Below, in pieces: positions 9,052-18,306 of a stretch of 64,000 nucleotides of DNA. A program made the position numbers and the translations under genes. The DNA lies in the NCBI RefSeq assembly GCF_000163895.2, contig NC_016630.1, positions 806,001 through 870,000 of the forward strand. Direction: 5' to 3'. This DNA is from Filifactor alocis ATCC 35896. GTDB taxonomy: Bacteria > Bacillota > Clostridia > Peptostreptococcales > Filifactoraceae. The notes under the pieces are model-generated. The model was not told the DNA's origin. It ran no database searches and saw only the letters and a program-made list of their open reading frames with translations. Each line of letters starts with the position of its first letter. Positions within the stretch are counted from its first letter, which is position 1.

Positions 9052-10113
9052 ATGCTACTACAAAAAAATTGGTCAAAGACAACATACGAAACCTTATCCG
9101 ACTTAATTGAAAGAAGAAAAAGCGATGCTGCTACACCGAAATATGAACGAAACTATGTTGTAACAGATTGGGATGACACTTCGGCACTCTTTGATATGGA
9201 AGATGCCACTTTTTTATACCAATTGTTTCATCTTGATTTCCACATGACAACTGAAGAATTTTCATATGTTATTACAAAAGACATTACTGTTGCAGCTGAT
9301 TCGTTCGGTGAGTATTTGGTGAAAGATATTATTTTTCGATATCCTATCGTAATGCAACAAAAACAAACCGCTTACGATCAGGAATGGAAGACTTCCTCCG
9401 ATTATCAAACATTCGTCGCACAAATGGCATACTTCTATCGATTGACAGAACCGAGTATTCAAAAAAATATGCGTGGCGGAAACGATATGTATCTGTTTTA
9501 CAACATGACAGAATCCGAACTTAGAAACCTTGCGCAAAATACTCTTTCTTATTGGACCAAAGAGCCTCTTACAACAAAAACTTTTTCATTTGTATTAAAC
9601 GGTATACAAAAATCTTGTTCCTATCGAACAGGACTTCGGGCCATTCCGGAACAAGTCAACTTATTTCAAACCCTGCGTGAAAATTACATTGATGTCTATG
9701 TCTGTACTGCTACCAACCAAATTCTTATTGAAGAATTCGGGTGTTCTCCTGAGTTTGGATATGAATTTAAGCAAGGCGAAATTACCGGTTTTCGCCTCAA
9801 ACAAAATGACAGCGCACAGTTTTTAGCAGAGGTGGATTCCTCTCAAATAGAGACAATCAGTCAAGGAAAAGCTGATTATATTCAAACTTTAGAGCAACTG
9901 TATCACAAAGCTCCTATTCTCTATATGGGTGACAACAATGGAGACTATGAGGCTCTCACTTATCCGAATTTAGAAGTCGGAATCATCTTTGACCTTCCTC
10001 GAAAAGGAAAAATCAACGAGCTGAAACAAATTGCAATCAATCAAACTCCGTCCGATACACTCTATCTTATTCAAGAAAGAGAAAGCATCTTAAAAGAGCT
10101 GGAACAAAAATAA
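9052..10113 (+). CDS. HAD-superfamily hydrolase (phosphatase)
   Basis: The protein has 353 residues. Motif I is DWDDT at residues 39-43, giving the nucleophile and general acid Asp pair. Motif II is the Thr/Ser in VCTATNQ near 217, and motif IV is GDNNGDYEAL near 293. The layout matches phosphoserine-phosphatase-like HAD enzymes with a large helical cap inserted after motif I. The substrate cannot be named. AAAGGAATT precedes the ATG. The gene stands alone on this strand between the AraC unit and the tRNA. Confidence 0.8.
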   Translation: MLLQKNWSKTTYETLSDLIERRKSDAATPKYERNYVVTDWDDTSALFDMEDATFLYQLFHLDFHMTTEEFSYVITKDITVAADSFGEYLVKDIIFRYPIVMQQKQTAYDQEWKTSSDYQTFVAQMAYFYRLTEPSIQKNMRGGNDMYLFYNMTESELRNLAQNTLSYWTKEPLTTKTFSFVLNGIQKSCSYRTGLRAIPEQVNLFQTLRENYIDVYVCTATNQILIEEFGCSPEFGYEFKQGEITGFRLKQNDSAQFLAEVDSSQIETISQGKADYIQTLEQLYHKAPILYMGDNNGDYEALTYPNLEVGIIFDLPRKGKINELKQIAINQTPSDTLYLIQERESILKELEQK

Positions 10114-10470
10114 TAAAAACCGAACAGTATTTGCCATAACAAAACTTTTGAAAAATTCTCACTGATGAACGGTGAATATGAACCGCCTGATGAAACTGCT
10201 TTATAACACAAAAATGTTTCAAATCAAAAAAGAAAGATACAAAAACACATCATCAAACAATCCTTCCGTTAAAAAATAGGAACAAATGCATAGGACTCCA
10301 TTTCACAAAAAATCAATAGAAATATCTCTGTCGATACTGTTTGAAACAATAAAAATCCTTGTACGTTTCGGAATGATACAGGTTCAAATGATTGCATAAA
10401 ATAATTTCTAAAAACACAACGTATGTATTGATAAACAAGGCAACTTTCTGTTCTTTTTTCATTGGAATTG
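10114..10470. other. Intergenic region without a convincing gene
   Basis: No coding frame with a ribosome binding site is seen. A minus-strand frame that runs into the tRNA gene is a chance reading. The region leads into the tRNA promoter. Confidence 0.5.
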
Positions 10471-10499
10471 TTGACAAAGCACGGCAAGGCTTGTATACT
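10471..10499 (+). promoter_or_regulatory. Promoter of tRNA-Arg
   Basis: A perfect TTGACA (10471-10476) and a TATACT (10494-10499) are 17 bases apart and end 29 bases before the tRNA. This is a strong sigma-A type promoter, as expected for a stable RNA. Confidence 0.8.
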
Positions 10500-10528
10500 T
10501 GTATGGGTAAACATCATTACAATGTTTT

Positions 10529-10605
10529 GTACCCATAGCTCAGCTGGATAGAGTGTTTGGCTACGAACCAAAAGGTCGGGGGTTCGAATCCCTCTGGGTA
10601 CACCA
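10529..10605 (+). tRNA. tRNA-Arg (anticodon ACG)
   Basis: A full cloverleaf can be drawn: acceptor GTACCCA pairs with TGGGTAC, the anticodon stem TTTGG pairs with CCAAA around the loop CTACGAA (anticodon ACG), and the T arm GGGGG-TTCGAAT-CCCTC is canonical. The 3' CCA is encoded. With A34 modified to inosine it reads CGU, CGC and CGA. Confidence 0.97.
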
Positions 10606-10610
10606 GTATG

Positions 10611-10635
10611 GACTGCGAAACATCGCAGTCTTTTT
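10611..10635 (+). terminator. Intrinsic terminator of the tRNA-Arg transcript
   Basis: GACTGCG (10611-10617) and CGCAGTC (10624-10630) form a perfect 7-bp stem followed by TTTTT. Confidence 0.88.
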
Positions 10636-10715
10636 CTTTGGAACTACTTTTTTTATCGTTTAAAAAATGATATAGTTTTACTATAGATTGAATGTAGAAG
10701 GGATCTCATTGTTTT

Positions 10716-11417
10716 ATGAAACACAAGAAAAAAATGGGTGTCATCGGTGGTATGGGTCCTCTTGCGACAATGGACTTTGCAACAAAAGTTGTTCGTTTTA
10801 CAGAGGCTTCATGCGACCAGGAACATATTCCTATGATTATAGACAACAGAATACAAATTCCGGACAGAACAAATTACATCTTAAACGGGACAAACAGCCC
10901 CCTATCTGAATTAATTGCATCCGCAACTTTTTTGGAAGAATCCGGCGCAGAATTTCTTGTGATGCCGTGCAACACCGCACACTATTTTTATGATGAAATC
11001 AAAAAACACATCCATATTCCTTTCCTACACATCGTAGAAGAAACCACAAAAGAAATTTTGAAACACAAGGACACCGTACACAAGGTTGCACTTATTTCTA
11101 CAACCGGAACGTATTCATGCGGTTTATATCAGGATGCATTCGCCAAACAAAAAGATGTTGACTTGTTGTTGCCGGATGAAGACGGAAAATCTTTGATTAT
11201 GGATATGCTCTATGCCATCAAGTCGGGACAACCGAAAAATCCGGATGCTTTGATGAAATTATTGGATGATTTTATGCAACAGGGAGCACAAGACTTTTTG
11301 CTTGGATGTACCGAAGCTCCTCTCCTATTCGAAAACTATCACATCTCATATCCGGTATTCGACTCATCTTCTATTTTGGCAAAAAGTGCCATTACATTTG
11401 CTTGTACAGAATCATAA
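10716..11417 (+). CDS. Aspartate/glutamate racemase family protein
   Basis: The 233-residue protein belongs to the cofactor-independent Asp/Glu racemase family and most resembles aspartate racemase, which makes D-aspartate. The glycine-rich start GVIGGMGP is typical. The two catalytic Cys are present: Cys85 in MPCNTAH and Cys198 in LGCTEAP. The length fits the family. It is a single gene following the tRNA terminator. D-aspartate could serve the peptidoglycan cross-bridge, but no ligase is nearby. Glutamate racemase is less likely because of the overall motif context. Confidence 0.85.
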   Translation: MKHKKKMGVIGGMGPLATMDFATKVVRFTEASCDQEHIPMIIDNRIQIPDRTNYILNGTNSPLSELIASATFLEESGAEFLVMPCNTAHYFYDEIKKHIHIPFLHIVEETTKEILKHKDTVHKVALISTTGTYSCGLYQDAFAKQKDVDLLLPDEDGKSLIMDMLYAIKSGQPKNPDALMKLLDDFMQQGAQDFLLGCTEAPLLFENYHISYPVFDSSSILAKSAITFACTES

Positions 11418-11792
11418 TCCTAAAATACAACCTTCAGTGCCATAACAGGCAAACACCTTGATGAATCCTTGTCGAAAACCATTTATTAAGTAGCAACAGA
11501 CGACGCAAATGCAATATCAGGTGACAAATCAATTAAACTGTCATAAATTTCAAATTGAAAGAAGTACTCTGTTTTATTGTACACATTAGAAGCCCTCTAT
11601 AGAAATAGAATCATAAAACTGTGAACAGTAGCCTTAATTACGAATCTCTGTTAAAACTCATATTAGTAATCCAATTTCTATGAACAACACTTCTTTCCTG
11701 TATTAATCATCATTACATTCTATTGCGTTTATCCACAATCTATTGAGTTTTCATATAAACTAATAACAGAAACAGAACATAGTATCAGAACT
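11418..11792. other. Intergenic region between convergent genes
   Basis: No gene is seen. CTATTGAGTTTTCATAT near 11739 resembles sequence inside the IS630-like remnant at 62.8 kb, so a short piece of insertion sequence may lie here. Confidence 0.45.
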
Positions 11793-11836
11793 AAAAAGTA
11801 GGTATATTGTTACAAAAACAAAGATACCTACTTTTT
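11793..11836 (-). terminator. Intrinsic terminator of the dnaD-dnaC operon
   Basis: AAAAAGTAGGTAT (11793-11805) pairs perfectly with ATACCTACTTTTT (11824-11836), and the minus-strand product ends in a T run just after the dnaC stop. Confidence 0.82.
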
Positions 11837-11842
11837 TCAGAT

Positions 11843-12835
11843 TTAAGAAAAACTTACTCTTCTTCTTAAATTTTCTCCGATAAATTCATACAAATCAAAA
11901 TGCATCAGCATACGGGAATAAATTCTCTCCCCATAAATATCTCTCAATTCCAACGGATTTTTATTCGTTGAAATAATCATCTGTTTTCCTCTCTCCATGC
12001 GACTGTTGATAATATGGAACAGTTCCGATTGCACAAATTGGTTTGGAATTTCACTGCCCAAATCATCGATAATCAACAAATCGGAATCAAAGATCATCTC
12101 TCTTGTAATCGGACGATATCGTCTGATATATTCCTCTCTGCGAAATACATAGCACTCCAAACAGTCTATCAATTCTCGAACACTGAAATAAATGACCGTT
12201 TTTTCCGACTGCATCGCCTCTTTTGCCACGCAGGAAGAAAGATAACTTTTCCCAAGTCCCACCTGTCCGAAAAACAAAGCACTTTTTTCGCCTTCTTTGA
12301 TATTCTTGGCAAAGGATTGCATGGATTTTTTGATTGCCAAAATATTTTGTCGTTGCGTCACTACCTCACCGTTCAGCAAAGGATACAATATCTCATCATC
12401 AAATATCTTTTCATCGAATCGTTCAAAGCTTTCCTGTTCCAATCTCTTCTTCATATTAGAGTTTTCATAAATTTCTTTGATGGTGAATTCTTTGAGACAA
12501 CTGCAGGGAATATATCTTCCTTCCGAATCTTCGCGATATCCTGTATCCTGACACTTCGGGCAAAAATACTTCACTTCAAAATCTTCTTTTGAAAGACCTT
12601 TTTCTCGTAAATACTGTTCTCTTTTTTTACGATAGTTGTCCAATTCCTGCTCCATTGCCGCCACATCGGTATGCAACAACTTCGCCCGTCCGATATCAAT
12701 ATGATATTTGGAAATCAAACGATCGATTTCTTCCAAAACAGGATAGTTCTGATAAATTTCTTTGATTTTTTCCTCGGAATATCGTTTGGCTTCTTCCCGT
12801 CTTCTCTCATAAATATATTGCGTCTTACGATCCAT
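11843..12835 (-). CDS. dnaC: DnaC/DnaI-like helicase loader ATPase
   Basis: The protein has 330 residues. It has an N-terminal helical region, then a zinc-binding cluster with Cys92, Cys95, Cys111 and Cys113, and then an AAA+ domain. Walker A GQVGLGKS is at 190-197 and Walker B LLIIDDLG at 253-260. This order matches Bacillus DnaI, which loads the replicative helicase. It lies 32 bases downstream of the DnaD-domain gene, the usual pairing of primosome genes in Firmicutes. The gene name follows database practice; DnaI would be the Bacillus equivalent. Confidence 0.9.
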   Translation of the reverse strand: MDRKTQYIYERRREEAKRYSEEKIKEIYQNYPVLEEIDRLISKYHIDIGRAKLLHTDVAAMEQELDNYRKKREQYLREKGLSKEDFEVKYFCPKCQDTGYREDSEGRYIPCSCLKEFTIKEIYENSNMKKRLEQESFERFDEKIFDDEILYPLLNGEVVTQRQNILAIKKSMQSFAKNIKEGEKSALFFGQVGLGKSYLSSCVAKEAMQSEKTVIYFSVRELIDCLECYVFRREEYIRRYRPITREMIFDSDLLIIDDLGSEIPNQFVQSELFHIINSRMERGKQMIISTNKNPLELRDIYGERIYSRMLMHFDLYEFIGENLRRRVSFS

Positions 12836-12867
12836 CTAATCCCTCCTTTGTCTCACGGTTATCTTTT

Positions 12868-14115
12868 CTATTTTAATTTTTTTCCTTTTTTCTGATAGAA
12901 CAGTTTCATCTCTTGCTCCAGCTCTTCTTTTCTAAGCTCTTCTTTTGTCTTTCGTTTTTGCGTCAACAATTCTTGAATCTCTTCTTTTCGAATGGATTGT
13001 GTCTGTTGATTCACAATCGGTTTTGCAATATCCGCCGATTCCGGATGCTGCATCAAACGATACAAATTGACAATACTTTTTTCCAGATTCAGCTTTTTGA
13101 TATAGTCAATTGTCATCAAAATTTCTTTCATACTGAAATGTTCATACAAAAATCGAAGTTGTTCCTGTTCTTCCGATGTCAGATTTTTTTTCTCCAATCC
13201 CAAACCTTCCAGTATGTTCAAACGGAACAATGTAGGGTCTTTTTGTTCTCTGTTCTTTTCTTTTTGCAAATTCAAATCCAATGTTTTTTCATGCCAGTTT
13301 CTCAAAATTCCGTCAATGTATTTCATATTCGGAGATTTGATACTGATAGATTTTGCAAACGCCTCCTCAATCACTTCCATACTGAATTTATAATCATCCA
13401 ACCACTTATCCATCATCTCTTCTTCTGCTTTGGTCGGCATACGATACTCTCCGAGGAAGGAAAGAATTTTCTTATATAACCCGTACCGATCCCCTTTTTC
13501 CAACAAAAACTGCTCCAAATCTTCAACGGTACGCACTCCTTCCGCATACCAAATACGAAGAATGGACAATGCTTTTTGTACGGAATAAGAACCTTTTTTG
13601 TGGACGCTGAAACGGAATGCTTCCACAACCAAATCTTTCGGGAGATTGTATGCTGTTATCATCTCATTGATAGCTCTTCTGTGATGGCTCATCACAAGAC
13701 TTCCCAAAATAGATTCAATTTTGTCATACATCTTTTGATATTCCTCATTTTGACTGATCATCAGAGTTTTTTCCAATGATGCATTTGTCTTCTCTCTGCA
13801 AGTATAGAACCGTTTCAAATTCTTGAATTCTACTGAAAAATCCCAAACTTCCGCACCTTGGGGACGATGTTTTTCAATCAAGTGACACAATTCAAAAAAA
13901 TCCCATGCATCCAACACTTCATCAATGGATATTCCCAATTTTTCTGCAAGCACTTGATTGTTCCATTCATAAGCATTGTCTTTCTGACAAAGGTAATAGG
14001 CATACAAATAAATACGCAAATATTTTGCATCCATAATCGGCAACAGTTGTTCAAAAAATATATTCGGTATCAAAGTATCCAATAATTCTTCATTGATTTC
14101 TTCTTTAAAAAACAT
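12868..14115 (-). CDS. DnaD/DnaB-domain primosome protein
   Basis: The protein has 415 residues. The N-terminal part looks like the winged-helix domain of DnaD/DnaB replication initiation proteins. Two later segments resemble the DnaB_2 (DnaD C-terminal) domain: one near 180-215 with VQKALSILRIWYAEG, and one near 250-275 with MKYIDGILRNWHEK, which holds the conserved Tyr-Ile...Trp. The C-terminal tail is Lys/Glu-rich. It is the first gene of a two-gene unit with the helicase loader and probably helps place the loader at origins or restart sites. Two DnaB_2 copies point to a DnaB/DnaD hybrid type. Confidence 0.85.
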   Translation of the reverse strand: MFFKEEINEELLDTLIPNIFFEQLLPIMDAKYLRIYLYAYYLCQKDNAYEWNNQVLAEKLGISIDEVLDAWDFFELCHLIEKHRPQGAEVWDFSVEFKNLKRFYTCREKTNASLEKTLMISQNEEYQKMYDKIESILGSLVMSHHRRAINEMITAYNLPKDLVVEAFRFSVHKKGSYSVQKALSILRIWYAEGVRTVEDLEQFLLEKGDRYGLYKKILSFLGEYRMPTKAEEEMMDKWLDDYKFSMEVIEEAFAKSISIKSPNMKYIDGILRNWHEKTLDLNLQKEKNREQKDPTLFRLNILEGLGLEKKNLTSEEQEQLRFLYEHFSMKEILMTIDYIKKLNLEKSIVNLYRLMQHPESADIAKPIVNQQTQSIRKEEIQELLTQKRKTKEELRKEELEQEMKLFYQKKGKKLK

Positions 14116-14402
14116 AGTCTTTCCTCTATTCTATCGATACAATTTGTCATTTTTTACAAGATGATTTTTGTCATACGATGATCTGTTTGAATTACCTAAT
14201 CATTACTGTTTCAAATTGCCATTCATTGTTCACTTCCTGTTCCAATCAAACAATACTATACTCCGTTTCACGAACTTTGAGAAGACGAAGATTGTGAGAG
14301 TATTTTTTCATCTGAATTGACAGTAAATTGATTAAGTTTTCGTATCATCAAAAATGCTCTTGTTTTATTTTATCACATCTGACATCTTTCATCAAAACAT
14401 AC
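14116..14402. other. Upstream region of the dnaD-dnaC unit
   Basis: No gene is seen. A fragment near 14320-14345 (TTGATTAAGTTTTCGTATCAT) recalls the IS630-like remnant at 62.8 kb, but it is short. Confidence 0.4.
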
Positions 14403-14452
14403 GAAAAAAATACAAAAACAGAGCCGACTCTTTTTTCTCAAGTCAGCTCTGT
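14403..14452 (-). terminator. Intrinsic terminator of arcA
   Basis: ACAGAGCCGACT (14418-14429) pairs with AGTCAGCTCTGT (14441-14452) with one mismatch. On the minus strand it is followed by T runs, 28 bases after the arcA stop. Confidence 0.85.
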
Positions 14453-14479
14453 TCCTAAGCATAACATCTTGTTTGACTG

Positions 14480-15712
14480 TTAAATTTCTTCTCTCCACAA
14501 CGGCATGGACATACATCTTGGACCGCCTCGACCTCTGGATAATTCGCTGGACGGCATAATGTGAAGTTTGATTCCGGCTTCTTGTAACAATTTGTTTGTC
14601 ACATGGTTTCTGGCATATACCACCACTTCTCCCGGTGCAATCGCCAAAGTATTTGCGCCGTCATTCCACTGCTCTCTTGCTCCTGCAATCGGATTGCCTC
14701 CACCGCAACGCAGTAAAGTAACTTTTTCAAGTCCCAATGCTTCAGCAAGTACTTGTTCCAACTCTTTGCTTTCTTTTTCTATTTTAATCGTTCCGTTTTC
14801 TCCCTTCGTTAAGGAATATACGGTAAGAGGTCCTTCAATTTCCGGATGGATTGTGAATTTATCATAATCTACCATAGTAAACACGGTATCCAAATGCATA
14901 AATGCTCTTTTGTTCGGAATATGCAATGCAAGGATTTTTTTGAAACTTTCGTTTGTATCAAAAACTTTTTTTGCTAATTTTTCAATAGATGCGGCATCTG
15001 TTCTCTCGGAAATTCCGATTGCCAGCACATCTTTGGATAAAATAAGCTCATCTCCTCCTTCAATTGCAGTTTTTTCTGTTCTGTCATACCATCTCGGTAT
15101 CTCTTGGTCTTTGAATCTTGGGTGATATAAGAAAATATATTTTGCAAAAATGGTTTCTCGGTTTCTTGTAACAGTTCTCATGTGGTTCAAAGAAATCCCG
15201 CTTCCGATAGTAGCAAACGGGTCTCTTGTAAAGTATAAGTTTGGCATAGGGTCTATCACAAACGGATACTCGGAATCTACCATATCGCTCAATGTCGTTT
15301 TTTCAAATGCAGGCAATTCCGCTTTTTCGATTCCTTCCATCATTTTGATAACCATATTCAAATTGGTGTCGATTCCCAAAAGCATTTCTCTTACCAACGC
15401 TTTGGTTTTGTCTCCCTCAACATTTGCCTCTTCAATGAATTCATCGACGAATTGATGTTTGAGTTCATCCGTTGTCAATGATTCTGCAGCTAATTCTTCT
15501 AAATACAACACTTCCACGCCATTGTCTCTTAGTATCTGTGCAAATGCATCGTGTTCCTGTTGTGCGATTTCCAAGAACGGAATATCATCAAACAACAGTC
15601 TCTCCAATAAATCCGGAGTGACATTCTCAATCTCCCTTCCCGGTCTATGTAGCAGAACCGTCCTCAACCTACCGATTTCAGAATAAACTTGCAAGTTACG
15701 CCTGTTTGTCAT
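14480..15712 (-). CDS. arcA: Arginine deiminase
   Basis: It converts arginine to citrulline and ammonia, the first step of the arginine deiminase pathway that yields ATP and raises pH. Family motifs are NLYFTRDP, EGGDEL, HLDTVF and the C-terminal GGPRCMSMPL with the catalytic Cys at residue 400 of 410. The frame is open upstream to 15847, but that extension crosses a promoter and another gene's terminator, and the family begins close to MTNRRNLQVYSEIG; the ATG at 15712 gives the normal length. No arcB, arcC or arcD is adjacent, so the rest of the pathway lies elsewhere. Confidence 0.95.
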   Translation of the reverse strand: MTNRRNLQVYSEIGRLRTVLLHRPGREIENVTPDLLERLLFDDIPFLEIAQQEHDAFAQILRDNGVEVLYLEELAAESLTTDELKHQFVDEFIEEANVEGDKTKALVREMLLGIDTNLNMVIKMMEGIEKAELPAFEKTTLSDMVDSEYPFVIDPMPNLYFTRDPFATIGSGISLNHMRTVTRNRETIFAKYIFLYHPRFKDQEIPRWYDRTEKTAIEGGDELILSKDVLAIGISERTDAASIEKLAKKVFDTNESFKKILALHIPNKRAFMHLDTVFTMVDYDKFTIHPEIEGPLTVYSLTKGENGTIKIEKESKELEQVLAEALGLEKVTLLRCGGGNPIAGAREQWNDGANTLAIAPGEVVVYARNHVTNKLLQEAGIKLHIMPSSELSRGRGGPRCMSMPLWREEI

Positions 15713-15796
15713 CACAACCACAATCCTTTCTCTTATATGAATGTTTTCAAGAGAGTACGGAAAACAATTTCCGGACACAAAGACCTCTCCTCTTTC

Positions 15797-15824
15797 ATTA
15801 TAATATAAAAGCAGTTTTTGAAAA
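15797..15824 (-). promoter_or_regulatory. Probable arcA promoter
   Basis: Read on the minus strand, TTTTCA and TATAAT are 16 bases apart, about 85 bases before the arcA ATG. The -10 element is perfect and the -35 matches in four of six positions. Confidence 0.55.
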
Positions 15825-15845
15825 GACTTTTTAATGAATTTATAC

Positions 15846-15880
15846 AAAAAAAGAAAACCAACCTTCGCTGATTTTCTTCC
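15846..15880 (-). terminator. Probable terminator of the glpX transcript
   Basis: On the minus strand GAAAATCA and TGGTTTTC form an imperfect stem around GCGAAGGT, followed by a run of seven T. It lies about 200 bases after glpX and upstream of the arcA promoter. The 200 bases between hold no gene. Confidence 0.6.
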
Positions 15881-16085
15881 TATCTTGATAGCACTATATC
15901 ACTCTACTTTAACAATACTGCTTTGCAAGGGTAACCATATTCCTATTGCCCCAAAACAACAGACTTCATCTACAATATGGACTTGTTCGTCATCCTGATT
16001 CCAAAACTCTCATAAATTTTGTTACTTCTATCTATAAAACAACGGTTCAAAAAATATCAGTTCCTCTTTTCACTCCGAAACAATC

Positions 16086-17069
16086 CTATAAATTGAATCG
16101 TTTCAAAATTTCTTTTTGATCCAAATTATGCATTGCTTCCACAAAACGAATGGTACCTGTGCTGGATCTCATCACAACAGAATGTGTTTTTACCCTTCTG
16201 TTAGACAAAAATGTTATCCCGTTTAACAAGTCTCCGTCTGTAATTGCCGTTGCGGCAAACAGGATATCTTTTCCTGAAACAAGGTCATCCAAATTTAATA
16301 ATCTTCCAATCTCTTCATCTGTTTTGAATCCCATTTGATGACAGCGCTCGATTTCTTCCGGACTCATCGGACGAAGTCTTCCTTGCATATCTCCTCCAAG
16401 CGTTCTAACTGCCGCCGCTGTGATAACACCTTCGGGTGCCCCGCCTGCTCCAAGCAAAATATCCACTCCCGTATCCGGAAAACAAGTTGCAATTCCGGCA
16501 GCAACATCACCTTCATTGAACATCTTGATACGCACACCTGTTTCTCTTGCTTCTTTGATGATTGCTTCATGGCGCGGACGATCCAAGATAGTCAATGTCA
16601 AATCCGAGAGCGGTTTGTCAATTGCTGCAGCAACTTTTTTCAAATTTTCAGACACCGGTGCATCCAAATTGATAACACCCTTTGCTTTTGGACCTACAAT
16701 AATTTTATCCATGTATGTATCCGGAGCTTTTAACATTTTTCCATGCTCTGTCATTGCAATAACAGAAATTGCATTCGGAAGACCTTTTGCAATCAAATTC
16801 GTTCCATCAATCGGATCTACCGCAATATCAACCATCGGTCCATATCCGCTTCCTACGCGTTCTCCGATATAAAGCATAGGCGCTTCGTCCAATTCTCCTT
16901 CTCCAATCACAATTTCACCACGCACATCCACACTCTCAAAACAAACACGCATTCCTTCTACCGCCGCACCGTCCGCTGCATTTTTATCTCCGCGACCCAT
17001 ATAATTTGCGGACGCTAATGCCGCTGTTTCTGTAATTCTTACCAATTCTAAAGCAATATTTCTATCCAT
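16086..17069 (-). CDS. glpX: Fructose-1,6-bisphosphatase, class II
   Basis: It removes the 1-phosphate from fructose 1,6-bisphosphate in gluconeogenesis. The GlpX family shows clearly: GEGELDEAPMLYIG near the middle of the first half and the metal-binding DPIDGTNL. The length of 327 residues is normal. GGAGGG ten bases upstream selects the ATG at 17069 over the ATG four codons earlier, which lies in the binding site itself. The divergent neighbour is phosphoglycerate mutase, so central carbon genes flank a shared control region. Confidence 0.93.
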   Translation of the reverse strand: MDRNIALELVRITETAALASANYMGRGDKNAADGAAVEGMRVCFESVDVRGEIVIGEGELDEAPMLYIGERVGSGYGPMVDIAVDPIDGTNLIAKGLPNAISVIAMTEHGKMLKAPDTYMDKIIVGPKAKGVINLDAPVSENLKKVAAAIDKPLSDLTLTILDRPRHEAIIKEARETGVRIKMFNEGDVAAGIATCFPDTGVDILLGAGGAPEGVITAAAVRTLGGDMQGRLRPMSPEEIERCHQMGFKTDEEIGRLLNLDDLVSGKDILFAATAITDGDLLNGITFLSNRRVKTHSVVMRSSTGTIRFVEAMHNLDQKEILKRFNL

Positions 17070-17108
17070 GTCGCCCTCCATTTATTCTATACTATTCTTC
17101 TAATTTTC

Positions 17109-17137
17109 ATTATATAGTATGTCAAAATAAATGTCAA
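17109..17137 (-). promoter_or_regulatory. glpX promoter
   Basis: Read on the minus strand, a perfect TTGACA (17132-17137) and a perfect TATAAT (17109-17114) are 17 bases apart, about 40 bases before the glpX start. Confidence 0.85.
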
Positions 17138-17169
17138 AGATTTTCATAAAATACAAAAACTTCTCTGTT

Positions 17170-17199
17170 TTGATTTCATTCTATCTTATTTTGTAGTAT
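17170..17199 (+). promoter_or_regulatory. Probable gpmA promoter
   Basis: TTGATT (17170-17175) and TAGTAT (17194-17199) are 18 bases apart and end about 60 bases before the gpmA ATG. Confidence 0.5.
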
Positions 17200-17261
17200 G
17201 ATAGATAAAGTATATACGATACAAACAACTTACATAACACGAGAAGGAGGACTTTGAAACA

Positions 17262-18014
17262 ATGAGTTATAAATTAGTTTTGGTAAGACACGGCGAAAGC
17301 GAATGGAATAAATTAAATCTTTTTACCGGTTGGATGGATGTGGATTTGTCCGAAAACGGTCACCAAGAAGCAATCGAGGCAGGTCAACTTCTAAAAGAAG
17401 AAGGATTCCGTTTTGATGTATGCTACACTTCCTATCTGAAGCGTGCCATTCATACGGCAAACCACATATTACAAGAATTAGATGAAGAATGGATTCCTGT
17501 TCACAAATCTTGGAAATTGAACGAGCGTCACTACGGAAAATTGCAAGGCTTAAATAAGGCAGAAACAACCGAAAAATATGGAAAAGAAAAGGTGCTTGAA
17601 TGGAGAAGATCCTATGACATCAGACCGCCTTACCTCACAGAAGAAGACGAAAAAAATCCTGCAAATCAAGTTCCTTACAAAAATGTAAACAAAGACGAGC
17701 TTCCGTTGGCAGAATGCCTGAAAGACTGCGTTGCTCGTGTGATTCCATACTATAAAGAAACAGTCAAAAAAGATATGACAGACGGAAAACAGGTAATTGT
17801 TGTTGCACACGGCAACTCCCTTCGTTCTCTTGTAAAATATTTGGACAATGTATCCGATGAAGAAATCGTAGGAATCAATATTCCGACAGGAATCCCTCTT
17901 GTGTATGAATTGGACAAAGATTTCAAACCGATCAAACATTACTACCTTGGCGATCCTGCAGAAGTAGAAGCAAAAATGAACGCTGTCAAAAATCAGGCAA
18001 ATGTCAAAAAATAA
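17262..18014 (+). CDS. gpmA: 2,3-bisphosphoglycerate-dependent phosphoglycerate mutase
   Basis: It interconverts 3- and 2-phosphoglycerate in glycolysis. The phosphohistidine motif RHGESEWN is at residues 9-16, KLNERHYGKLQG carries the conserved Glu and Arg residues, and VAHGNSLRSLVKYL has the second His. The length of 250 residues is typical of the cofactor-dependent enzyme. AGGAGG precedes the ATG. The gene is monocistronic and divergent from glpX. Confidence 0.95.
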   Translation: MSYKLVLVRHGESEWNKLNLFTGWMDVDLSENGHQEAIEAGQLLKEEGFRFDVCYTSYLKRAIHTANHILQELDEEWIPVHKSWKLNERHYGKLQGLNKAETTEKYGKEKVLEWRRSYDIRPPYLTEEDEKNPANQVPYKNVNKDELPLAECLKDCVARVIPYYKETVKKDMTDGKQVIVVAHGNSLRSLVKYLDNVSDEEIVGINIPTGIPLVYELDKDFKPIKHYYLGDPAEVEAKMNAVKNQANVKK

Positions 18015-18034
18015 AAGATGATATCGAAATAAAC

Positions 18035-18062
18035 AACCATCGGCACAGTCGATGGTTTTCTT
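18035..18062 (+). terminator. Terminator of gpmA
   Basis: AACCATCG (18035-18042) pairs with CGATGGTT (18050-18057), followed by a short T-rich stretch. The T run is weak. Confidence 0.6.
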
Positions 18063-18129
18063 ATACAAAAAACTAACGCTGAGTTTTTTGTCCAAGTTTA
18101 GGGAAGATGAGTATTTTATACCAATACTG

Positions 18130-18302
18130 AAACTCAATAGAATCATTTCATTATTTCCTGAAAAATGAAGTATTTCAGATACTTGAAAAAGTTATGGACA
18201 GACTCTTTGAAAGTGTAAATAAACTGATTGATGAAACAATCATAGAGTATACCTTGTATAGATTGTATTGGCTCAATCGTTTAATGGGATTTTAGTATTA
18301 AA
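18130..18302 (+). mobile_element. IS630-like transposase C-terminal remnant, copy 1
   Basis: A plus-strand frame reads NSIESFHYFLKNEV and continues through KVMDRLFESVNKLIDET to a stop. A matching piece lies on the minus strand at 62648-62822 (NSIELLHYFLKNEV and KVMDRLCEGVNKL). The NSIE stretch fits the NPIE region of IS630-family transposases, which holds the last catalytic acid. The rest of the gene is missing, so this is a dead fragment. GGATTTTAGTAT follows the stop and matches other IS ends in the window. Confidence 0.5.
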
Positions 18303-18306
18303 ATGT

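Noticed and set aside
10269..10571. A 100-residue minus-strand frame
   Set aside because: It runs into the tRNA-Arg gene and its promoter, and has no start signal.
15713..15847. A longer arginine deiminase with 45 extra N-terminal residues
   Set aside because: The extension contains a promoter and lies beside another gene's terminator, and the family starts near the internal Met.
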